A stretch of 64,000 nt of DNA from Oidiodendron maius Zn (taxonomy: Eukaryota > Ascomycota > Leotiomycetes > Myxotrichaceae): contig KN832888.1 in assembly GCA_000827325.1 (NCBI GenBank), forward strand, positions 224,069 through 288,068. Direction: 5' to 3'. The position numbers were made by a program, and so were the translations under genes. Below, piece after piece: positions 9,677 to 19,682 of this stretch. Numbering within the stretch: position 1 is the first letter of the stretch; each line of letters begins with the position of its first letter. The notes beneath the pieces were generated by a model that searched no databases, was not told where the DNA came from, and saw nothing but the letters and a program-made list of their open reading frames with translations.

Positions 9677-12596
9677 ATGTCCCACCCACGCGCAGGTGGA
9701 TTGGTCGTATACCCCGGGGAAGAAGCCTGATCCATCATGGCGGGACGGAAGGAAAGCTTGAGAGATGGTGACGAATGTTCTACTTTGAGAGGGGTCTCTA
9801 TTTCTGCCTTTAATTGCATGCCGCGTTTGAGGATATCCCATGCGCTGACCTTACCGAATTGAAACCCTTTTCGCTATGAGCTCTATTCCATCCTGGCTCC
9901 TCGTTCCAACTGTCTACGTAAGGGAGAGTAATATCCACCGGCGTGCTTGTTTTCCCTTGGCCCTTGGCCCGCTGGGGCCGTCTTTGGGTCCCTTATCTCC
10001 CAGGATGCTCTGCTTTAAGCCTTTTCCCCTCTACTTAGCCTACCAAGCCAGCTGACTCTTGTATTTCCGAGGGTGCCGTCCGACGCCCTCCTCTCACCGC
10101 CTCAGCTGCGACCCCACAACATCCCGTAGGGCCAGAGGCGGATGAGCCTCCCACTTCCCTTTCTCCCAGTGTCAGCAGGGGATCGCGCCTCGTGCCCGAA
10201 GAGCATATAGGGTTTTGTTGGCAGCGGGACGAAAGGAGACATAGGACACTTGGCGCCCAGCCGCTGCTGTGTACAGCACCTGGCTCAGTGAATTGTTACC
10301 GTCGCATACAAATGGCACTCCACGTAAGCTTGCCGCAGTTACAGGCACACATTTCAGCTTTGACGGGTTGCATTGATGATTTTCCCCCTGCGAGCTGCCC
10401 AATTGGCCAGGTGCAGCTCTCATAAGCTACTGCTTCTGCTGGGGTCAAAAAGAGCAAGATAACTGTGCCATTACAGTACAGTACGCCTCGTATGTATAGT
10501 ATACAGCTAGAACCCGATAATTGGTAGGAAGCTGTATGATGTAAGACAGTATCATGCAAATCAAAACTCAATTGTTTTCTGTTGAGAATAATGCGTCGGA
10601 CAACGCAGTATTGCATGCACGGTAAGACAGCAGCGTTTCAACCACAGTGCGCTGACGGACGGTTCTTTCGAGTGTGCGCTGCTACACCTGTCCGCCAGCT
10701 CTGGAACACACTTTCGGCCAGTTCATCTGAACTTTTTACTCTATCTCTGCCCCTAGCTAACCAGGGAACCCACTGCCGACAAATCCATCGCGGTCCCGGC
10801 CCCACATACCTACACAACTTCATCCACATTCTGAAGGGGCTGGAAGACATCAGGCCCCCTCACATCTCCAGAGCAGTCACACCTAGCCTGCAAAGCATTC
10901 CTGGCGCCTAGTTTCTGACTATTCCTTTGCCGCAACTAAACACCTACCAGCAGACGTCATCCGGACCTGCCAATCCCCCAGATTTTTTCTTGGGGGTTAC
11001 CCCTTGTCGAATCCCAGGGGCGGTCCAATGGTCGCCGAGCGGAATGAATGATGTGCTTTGCGGCTCAACTTTGAAAGGGATTTGAAATCCAACTACCTGG
11101 CGCCGGTAAAACTTTAACTGAACGATAAGACGTTCGAGAGCTGGTCGTGAGACCAGATGGCTCGTATTGCTATATAGATTCATGCCAAGTGCCATGAATC
11201 TGTTTTGGGCACGGTCCAAGGCGACCTACAGATGCCCCTCGGGTTGTCAACATGTGCTCTTCTACGCGGTACGAAGAATTTTACTTAGCGTAGGGGTAAT
11301 GCCCAGTTCGAGTATTACAGAAAGAAGCTCTACCATCCGGGGGCCTTGCGAGTAATCGGCCATGTCCATCATCAACACCATGGCGGCTGTGTTCAGCATA
11401 TGCTGCCCCTAAGAGAATTGGGCTCCGCGCGTACTTCAGGATGGACTTGAATGACGGCCTTCCGCCTTTATACCCTCCCAAGCCTTGGTTTCGTATTCTC
11501 AGCTGATGAAATGTTTGCTGGAAGTCGCAGTCATGTGCTTTATTGCCAAGAAAGCTTCGATTCTAGAGCTCATTGATTCAGCTACAGGACTAGTTGAAGT
11601 GCCTAGCTATGATGGGACGATCCATTATCATGGAAGTACACCACGCACTCCAAGAATGACCCAGGCGCTCCCATACACCAGGCCTAACGATAAAGGATAG
11701 CTCTATACTCAACGCAAATCTTACGGAAAGGCTTGAGTATGTCTAGAAGTAGACGCTGGACAATGCGATTACAGTTGCCTCAACTCACTTTTGAGCAGAC
11801 GAGCTCCACAGCAGAGGCTGATGGCAGTTACGAAATCACAGTAGGCTACTCGACTATAACATGTACCATGTTAGACCAAAAAAATTTAATCATCCTCCCC
11901 AAAGGCTCCCGTCCAGCACTCTCAACCCTCAGGATCGCTTCAGAGACTTAAGACCATTGCAAAGACCTAATTGAATCATGTCGCAGCATAACACAACCAA
12001 GCGATTGACTTAGCTAACGATTACCATCTGATATACATTGACTAATGTCTTCGACAGACTGGTAGGAAGTCCTATATCGGAACGGAGCTACGCAATCTAA
12101 AATCCTCAGCCCACCAGAGCTAGGCCATTGTTTTGCAATGCCCTTCGCCTATTCAGCGTCCGCCTCGATGACAATATAACATCGTTGGACTGATACAATA
12201 CGCATTCACACGCTCGCCTCGCCGCAGGCAGGTATAGCCAGCGCTAGCAGCTTCTTATGGACATACCTATGTACCGGTTTGCTAGTCCCGGGACTGGTCA
12301 TCTACTTACGGGCCACATCCAAGTGTTCCTGAAAAAGCCTTGAGCGGGAGTGCGTAGAACGATGCTGGAATTCGGTCTTCCAATAATGTGGGAGGGAGGG
12401 ACAATTCAAGTGGGACCACCAACCAGCCAATCATAGCGAGGTCAGCATGGATGACATATCCGAAGGGGAATTTCAGTCAGCGAAAGTCGCAAGTTCCAAA
12501 GCCCGCATCACCGACATTCCCTCCAAGATAAGTAGATTGAATTCTCATCCTCTCACCATGTAGGCTCCATTTGTCTATCGGGTTCCTATCCGTTCA
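9677..12596. other. 2.9-kb gene-free interval
   Basis: No gene could be supported on either strand. Open frames such as 10582-10911 (+) and 10296-10616 (-) are short, overlap each other and have no motifs. No terminal repeats, transposase fragments or tRNA were noticed. It includes the 3' end of the CYSTM-like gene and the promoter of the hemerythrin-like gene. Confidence 0.5.
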
Positions 12597-13569
12597 ATGC
12601 GTCCTATTTTCCTTACTCTCCTTCTGAATCCTCTTGTTCGTTATCCATCCCAGAGCCTTGCCCTCGCGCGCAGAACTACCCCTCGACTCGCATACCCCGT
12701 CTGCAGATATCTCACGCATAGCACATCTCTGCTATCTCACCACCCCGTAATGGCCGACTCCCGCCCAGACGATGCCGCACAGGCCGAGCGCATAACGATA
12801 CCGTGCACGGGCACTGAAGGCAGTGCCTCGACCTCGAAGCAGTCGGAGGTCGTCGATGCGGCAGGGGAATCCTCCACAGAAACTGCAAAGACCTTGCCCA
12901 AGCTAAGCGCCGCGGACTTCCGAGTTTACAACCAGATGGCCACACACATGGAGTATTATGTATGTGATGTATTACACTGCATTGAAGTTCTATTTCTGTT
13001 CATTTTAGTTTCTATTCCTGTTCCCCACACCACGTTTTGTTTCCCCTTGCGTTTCGTTTCCATCACCATGGCCCCTTTGCCAGCATGCGATACGTCCGGG
13101 CTGACTGGGTGGACTCTTCTGAGAGGAACAGCATAACCACTTCCGCCAATCGTGGACATCGCTGCACAACGCGTGCGTGAACAACCAGCGGCCGGCCAAC
13201 ATGTCGCTCAAGCAGTTCATCTCTGTGGGCCTGCAGCTGGTCTCGCACCTGTCGATGCACCACTCGATCGAGGAGGCGCATATATTTCCCATCCTGGCGA
13301 AGAGGATGCCCGAGTTCAAGGCGGGACGGAACGCCGCCGAGCTGCTGCGCCAGCACCAGGAGATCCACAAGGGTATGGACGGCCTGGAGGAGTATCTGAA
13401 CCGCTGCAAGTCGGGCGAGACGGAATTAGAACTGCGGGTTCTAAAGACGCAGTTGGACTCCTGGGGGGATGTCCTGTGGAAGCACCTGGATCAGGAGGTC
13501 AAGACACTGGGGGCGGAGAATATGCGGAAGTACTGGACTCCGGAGGAGATGCGGAGGATGCCTATGTAG
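12597..13569 (+). CDS. Hemerythrin-like (HHE) domain protein
   Basis: A 266-residue protein from two exons (12597-12959 and 13132-13569), with a 172-nt intron (GTATGT...ACAG). Splicing gives MEYYHNHFRQSW, the usual start of helix 1 of fungal hemerythrin-like proteins. Further His/Glu metal-ligand segments are SHLSMHHSIEEAHIFPIL, LLRQHQEIHKGMDGLEEYL and VLWKHLDQEVKTLG, consistent with a non-haem di-iron four-helix bundle that binds or senses O2, NO or iron. The first 51 residues are basic, Ser/Leu-rich and lack acidic residues, resembling a mitochondrial presequence. A second in-frame ATG (12750, MADSRPDD) would give a cytosolic form. The exact role of these fungal proteins is not established. 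Confidence 0.87.
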
Positions 13570-13812
13570 AATTTGAGATTGGGGGAGATCAAGTATATGA
13601 TTCAATTAGATGCGAAAAGAGAAGAACTCTCACGGTCATGATGGACCTTCGCTATTGCTACACTACACTATTCTACTGGAACCAGCCGCTGCTGATGTGT
13701 GTAATACAAGAAAAGACACTGGATATAAACTCCCTCCATGCTCTATATATGCGTAGGTCGCTCGCTGGTATATGAATCACGTAGATAAAACAAAAGAGAT
13801 CGTAGACATCGT

Positions 13813-15663
13813 TCATAATTCCTTAACCCAAACCTAGAGACGGCGTGTTAGTCAAGCTCATAAATACGCACTCTGCAAGGCAATACTCACTTCCATCTTG
13901 CCCATATCCAATCGCTCCTTCTTCGCATGAGACTTGACCGTCATCATAGCCATTTCGAGATCGTCCTGGTCGCCAATGGTAACCATATCACCGTCAGGGA
14001 GATCGTCGTCACGCACGGTGATCTTGAAGCGTTTGCGGATGCCGAATTTTTCCCGTATCCTGTCGACGAAATCGGGGTACTCGATCGCCGGCCCAATCAT
14101 CAGATATCGGACATCGTCGTGGTGGACCTTAACACGTATCTTGCGCAGCTCGGCCCGTCGCGACTGGCCGCGGCCGGAGGTAGATGTAGCGCGTGATCGT
14201 GGGGGAGGGCGGGTTGCGATCATCTCGAACTCGTTCTCATCGAAAGAGCCATCGTCGTAGTCGCTACCATCCTCGCCCTCCTCTTCGATGTACTTAGGTT
14301 GGCCGCGCCTTGATCTGCTGTTCCGCTGGTACATGTCATACAGCTCTCCGGGATACTCATCAATAATATCGTCGTCCTCAGAGAGTCTCCGGCGACCTTG
14401 CCTTGCTCGAGAATCGCTCTTCATTAGATTCTGTCTGGATGCAGGCCCTCTAGGCTCCGATGCGGTTCGCTGAGTCCCAAGGCGAGCCTGAGCACTCTGG
14501 GGTGAACCTTTCCGCTCCTTGATCTCGTAGCGGTCGGTCGGACGGGCTTTGTCGATATCGAGTTTAGGAGGCATTGGCCTGACCCCATTTCGGACAGATG
14601 CCCCTCGACTCATAGTGCTAGACGAGGTCGACTTCTCAGACTCGGGCGGCGGCGTTGGCGGGAAGACATTGCGATTCAATGGGGGTTCTGACTGTTGACG
14701 TTTGCTCTGGAGACCAGGCTTCACAAGGTTCGTTGCCGCGAAAGAAAGACTCTCCACTGGTCGGTCATCCTTAACCTCAGCGGGTCTCATAGCCTGAAAC
14801 AACAGTTAGAAACTTAACACTTCATGTGAGATCTCTATGGACTTACAGCCTTTATTTCAGATCCTGCAAAGCCGACGAAGGCATTGGCTCGGTCAGAAGC
14901 TGCGACCAGACGTGCTTTGCCCAGATAGTCTTTAGTCTTCAGGTTCTTGACCTTGGCCTGATTCGGCCGGTACACGACGCCAACGGGAATCGAGAATACT
15001 GTGTAGCCCTGGTAATCGTTAGCCACCATCTCGAGTATTGTATTGTAGAACCTACCTCAGCCTCCTCTCTAATTGCATCATCGATAACGTTGTGATCCTC
15101 GACAACTTTCTCTTTAACGGCGAAAGAAAAGTCCTGCATTCCCGCCTCTTTCTGTTGAAGGTATATATAACACAGCCCACGATTGAAGAGAACCTCGCAA
15201 GAATACAGCTTGAACATCAGGCCAAGCTGAGCATAGTCGATCATGTTGTTTCCTCTCAGATATAAGAGAGTGTCGTTGAAATTCGCGAGCGCCTCCTCGA
15301 AGTCACCGACGAGAAAGTTCGAAACACCTTGCTGGAAGTATGCCACAGCCAGGTATTGATCTAAACGGACAGCACGCTGGTAGCATTCGACCTACAAGTC
15401 ATTAGATCACGTCTGCTCTAGATGGGTCTGGGTATTCTAACCGCCTTCTCATGTTCTCCTAGTGTCGCATGGATCACGCCGCAATTAAAGAGGATCTTGG
15501 AGGTGTCTGAAATGTTGTCAAACTCCTTGAGTGCCTCGTCGAATTCATTATTATCATAGTGAGCGAGCGCCGCTACCCACGTCTCGATTTCCTACCATTG
15601 TGTTAGTACCATTCTTCCTTTTAACCCTCGCGAGGTGCGAAAACTCACCTGCTTCAAAGACAT
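13813..15663 (-). CDS. noxR: NADPH oxidase regulator NoxR (p67phox-like)
   Basis: Cytosolic activator that, with Rac GTPase, turns on the fungal superoxide-producing NADPH oxidases NoxA/NoxB. Six exons (15663-15649, 15591-15442, 15391-15056, 15008-14847, 14793-13891, 13833-13813) join to 528 codons plus TGA. N-terminal TPR repeats span about residues 5-125 (NEFDEALKEFDNISDTSKIL, VAYFQQGVSNFLVGDFEEAL). The activation-type segment YTVFSIPVGVVYRPNQAKV follows, then KTKDYLGKARLVAA, a long disordered Pro/Ser/Arg middle, and a C-terminal PB1 domain from RKIRVKVHHDDVRYL to the end, with the acidic OPCA-like stretch DDDLPDGDMVTIGDQDDLE. Exon 1 (MSLKQ) and the last exon (VWVKEL) are very short. As usual in fungi there is no SH3 domain. 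Confidence 0.95.
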
Positions 15664-17336
15664 TGCGCCGAGGCAGTATGAGGGGCCTTTCTATTCCTTC
15701 TCTCGCGCTGGTCGCCAGGTGAGCGACCAGACGTCTGCCCGGGTGTAATCGTCGGTGATGGAGGTTGTATTCGGTATTGCCCGGCGGAATAAGTCTTAAT
15801 TCTCCCAACTCTCTCTCGTTTGAAGTGGTGGCTGGTGTGTCGACGCTATCAAAGAGGGGTACCGTCGAGATCGCAGTGATCGCTGAGCGGCAGACTGCGC
15901 AGTTTCCTGGAGATAGTTCGATAGTAATCCGCAAGATCATGAGGTTGTCGAAGGACGGGAAGCGTGCGAAAGGTGGGGAGGGAAGTCGAATGTAAGGTAC
16001 GATGCAATGGCTGGGTGGGAGGCCGGGGAAGACAAAGTGAGGAGGACGAGGCCAGCGCTCCAGGCGGCTAGCTCAGTGGAATGGGCGTAGTATGGGGGTA
16101 GGGAGTAGGACCCAGTGCTATACTTAGTCGATGGTCGAGTTTATGCGTGCGTCGCTCCTATATGGTCCCAATGCCATGGGAGACAGAGCCAGGCCGAGAA
16201 CAAATCACAGAATTACGACGCGCTTTGGCAACTCTCAGGGGGACAAAATTGCAGGCCGTTTGTCTGCGAGGTCGTACAGATGTCCAACTCGCAGCGGGAA
16301 CCAGATGCCTGGGTATCGTTGGTCCTAATAATACAACCTTGCCTTGACTGGATCATGCTGCTTCCTGCGATCAAACCTCCTGGCCGACCTCTTCGCTGAC
16401 CGCCTGCTGCAGAATACCCAAGAGGGTCAATGAGGGTCCATGTGAAGCCGGGCGAGCCTCAGAGAGTAGCTTCTGGTGATGCGTCAAGTGTTCCATCAGC
16501 CGTAGGGGCATCGCCATTGGCTCGGGGCTGGTCCATGGGGTAGCGCTTCTGTCAGGGAGGCGTTTCCAAGGCGCGTAGAGCTGCATCGAGAGCCTTCGGT
16601 GACGACGAACTCAGTGGATCTCATCGCAAGGACCTTATTATTTGCGGCAGCGTGGTTGGACATCCATTCCATTGTTCCGTTCTGTTGCCTTCCAGCACCG
16701 CTCCGGCCCGTCACTCGTCACATCGTAACCCTACACATATTGGGGCCGGATTGCGCGTCATGACCACGGGGCTTCCAGAGCGGGATAATAATAGCATCTC
16801 TCATAGCGTCGGTAGGGTATCCGTGCCTGCACAATAGAGTACAGTATATTCAGTGTCTTATTAGATGGGTCTCCTTGTCTGCAGAACTCTTGGCATGTGT
16901 CTCGACTGTTCGGGGACGGCGGGTCGGAGCGCCTCGAAACTCGGTTCTCCCTCGGCTGGGTTTGAGCTTCATCCCTACAACTCGCAAGATCTCAACTGTC
17001 GAACCTCCGGATCTCCGAATCTTGCATGATACACGCTCCACACAGGGCTTTTTTGTTTAAGGGGCGTCGTGGATAAGCTCTAAGAACCCGGCCGGGCTCG
17101 TGGCTCGCTCAATGCCGTGCTGCCGAGGGCAATATCTCGCGGGCAGGCGGCCTTGTCCTAGTTGACGTTTTACAACACATGAGACGAGATGTTTGATAGC
17201 CACAGTGCCGCTCCCGGCTGGGCTTGGGCCTGGTTGCCATCACGCTTCTTATGCTTTGCGAGATGCTAGCCTTTTATTCGCCTTGCACGGCTATGCAGTG
17301 CCTAGGCTGCCTGTCCATCTGATGTATAACCCGGAA
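15664..17336. other. Intergenic region upstream of noxR
   Basis: This 1.7-kb stretch separates the noxR start from the ccs1 stop, both on the minus strand. No coding frame with family resemblance was seen. It should contain the noxR promoter and ccs1 3' UTR. Confidence 0.5.
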
Positions 17337-18241
17337 TCAGAACATGCCTTTTCGCACCTCATCCTTCCTCTCCTCCCATAGAGTCTTCCCCGAACAGGAG
17401 CAGACTGTCTTATCATTATCCCAGACGCCTGAACTCCTGGCAATAACACCCACAAGTGTGTGTTCATCATTCGCATATGTTCCCTCCCCTTCATGTTGCT
17501 TCGAAACCACCATTGCTCTTCCAATCAGCTCCCATATCTGTATCTGCCGGTCGAGGAACACACTTCCGAACCCATCCTTCCCCACTCGCACAGTTCCCAA
17601 CATTCCCCGGGACTTTTGTGCACCGTCCTGAGATTGAGCCCATATAGCTCCTGTAGAAACAGCGCCCTGAGATATATCTCCGGTCTGCCGGACGGTGGCC
17701 CAGTAGTTTCCAGGTGCGAGCCCGCGAATCGTGAGGTCAACCAGAGTCATATTTGGGGCGACTTGAACCATCCGCGCCAGACCTTTAACTTTGTCGGACA
17801 CAGCATTTGAGTGTGTCTCAAGAATACAAACAGCTGAGTCTATTCATTTGCTGCAATTAGCACCGAGGCACATGACACAAAGACCTGTAACTTGCCGCTT
17901 GAGCCGCCTGAACCCCTTAAAATGGCATCCCTTCCCGTAGATTGTATAGCGGCGACTATTGCAGAAGGGGGCGCTGGAAGACAAGTCCGTCAGCCTCGGA
18001 GTCTTCGAACGATGTTCTGGCTTGTTTGAGCGAACCTGTTCCTTCAATTGAAACAAGCTGGTCCTTCAAATTCGCGTCTACTTTTTGGATCCCACCCAGC
18101 TTGAATAATGACCCCGATACATCCTTGACACAGCTCTCACAAGTCATCGGAACTGCAAACAATGTCTGAAACGAATCAGCTCCGACACACGTGACAGCGA
18201 CAATGCGCGATGCTCACCTGGAAGGGAGTTGTGATGGCCAT
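17337..18241 (-). CDS. CCS1: Superoxide dismutase copper chaperone CCS1
   Basis: Delivers copper to, and helps oxidise the disulfide of, Cu/Zn superoxide dismutase (SOD1) in cytosol and mitochondrial intermembrane space. Four exons (18241-18218, 18165-18036, 17973-17896, 17839-17337) join to 244 codons plus TGA. The Atx1-like domain 1 has the copper site MTCESC (residues 15-20). Domain 2 is SOD-like (AVCILETHSN, MVQVAPNMTLVDLTIRGLAPG). The domain 3 CxC copper motif is C224-S225-C226, followed by GKTLWEER. The third intron (17895-17840) has a GC donor, GCAAGT; only this choice gives the conserved ILRGSGGSSDSAVCILE junction. Divergent from uL13m with 341 bp between starts. Confidence 0.93.
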
Positions 18242-18582
18242 ACTGAAGGCCACGTATAGCAATAGAGCCCAAAACAAGCAGATATTAAGGGTACACTATG
18301 AATTGTAGGATAATTGTAGAGTTTCTGGAGACCGGAGGCCTCTCCTACAATGTTCTATCAGATTTGTCGTGGGGCCATGGATGCTTGGAAATCGCGGGTA
18401 TTCCTCGGCTAATGGCAGAATGACAGACTTGCCCGAGGCACTAACTAGAAATGTTATGGCGCTCAAAAAGTCACGACCAGCACAGAATCTCGCGATAGCT
18501 TTACTAGCGACAGGAACACTGCCTTTACACGAGCCTCCTGTTCCGCTCACATCTCAATTGGCCTCAGGGCCACCGGGGAGCA
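18242..18582. promoter_or_regulatory. Shared divergent promoter, ccs1 / uL13m
   Basis: A 341-bp spacer lies between the start codons of ccs1 (-) and mitochondrial uL13m (+). No gene and no clear named element are seen. Its size suits a bidirectional promoter. Confidence 0.5.
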
Positions 18583-19189
18583 ATGTCTCAAGTCAACGGA
18601 CTCGTGAGATTCCTCAATTTCCTTCCAGCCAGCTCTACTGACTCTTTTCCCCTCCCAGACGAAACTGGCCTACTCCCGAACATGGCATCATATCTCAGCA
18701 AATACTCCCCATCAGGCCCTCTCCACCATCCGACCTCTCCCCTCCGCCGACTCCCCCTCTCTCAGCCCCCCTTCCCTCGGGCGCCTGGCCTCCCGCATCG
18801 CCATCTTGCTCATGGGCAAACACAAGCCGATCTGGGACCCGTCCACCGACTGCGGCGACTACGTCGTAGTGACTAACTGCTCAGCCCTGCATACCACCGG
18901 CCAGAAACGCTGGCAAAAGATGTACTATCGACACAATACACGGCCGGGTAGCCTGAAGTCCGTGACGATGGACGGCTTAATGGCAAAGCTGGGCGGCGCT
19001 GAGGTGCTTCGTAAGGCGGTCAGTGGCATGCTACCTAAGAACCGGTTGCGCGATGATAGACTCTCGCGGCTGAAAGCGTTTGAGGGTGATGCGCATCCAT
19101 ATAAGGCAAACATTGTCAAGTTCAATGGAGAGACGCAAATTGTAAAGTGGTCAAGAAAAGAAGTCGCCCAGTCTGAAGCGAAGTTATGA
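18583..19189 (+). CDS. Mitochondrial ribosomal protein uL13m
   Basis: Large-subunit protein of the mitochondrial ribosome (L13 family; MRPL23 in yeast). Two exons, 18583-18603 and 18659-19189, join to 183 codons plus TGA. Exon 1 gives MSQVNGL and exon 2 continues TKLAYSRTWHHISA. Signature stretches are SLGRLASRIAILLMGKHKPI, WDPSTDCGDYVVVTNC, AVSGMLPKNRLRDDRLSRLK and FEGDAHPYKAN. Starting inside exon 2 would drop the conserved LAYSRTWH segment, so the spliced start is preferred. There is a small Pro/Ser-rich insert between WHHIS and LGRLAS. Bacterial uL13 is shorter at both ends. Confidence 0.92.
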
Positions 19190-19682
19190 GATAAATAGGA
19201 ATGGGTGTACAGTCTCTAAAGGATTAGAATATTGGAAGAGCAAGGTGCTTTTTGGGTGTATATCACGGCAGTCTCCCAGGGATCCTTGACTTGCTTCTGT
19301 TGGTTATGTGCTAAGACCTTATGCATCTGCATGGGATACAGAGAATACTAAGCGTACCACTCTACTATTAGAAGTAGCAATATTATTCCTACATATCATT
19401 AAGGATGCAAATTAACATAAATTCTAGCCTTGCAGCAGTCTTTGAATGGGTTACTAGACTGATCAACAAGTGTGGGAGCTGGGGGTACACTTTTTATTCT
19501 CTTAAATATGGCTGAGATACTTCTGTCAGATCCGTCCGAACCTTCATACGCTTCCAGTCAACAGTCGTGATCTGCGTGTACAAGACAAAACGCCACCAAA
19601 TTTCGCCACCAATACCATGCAAGAACGCCCCGTCATAATAGTACATTATCCTATCAGTCTGCCCGTTAGGCTGACTCCATGA
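19190..19682. other. Convergent 3' intergenic region
   Basis: Lies between the ends of uL13m (+) and AVO3/Rictor (-). No gene is seen; presumably 3' UTRs and polyadenylation signals. Confidence 0.5.

Noticed and set aside
13152-13775. 207-codon + frame
   Set aside because: Overlaps hemerythrin exon 2 in another frame; Gly/Ala/Arg-rich shadow caused by GC-rich third positions.
16060-16160. tRNA-like A box (TAGCTCAGTGGAATGG) with a distant GGTCGAGTTT
   Set aside because: No acceptor stem pairing, poor B box and wrong spacing; not a credible tRNA gene.
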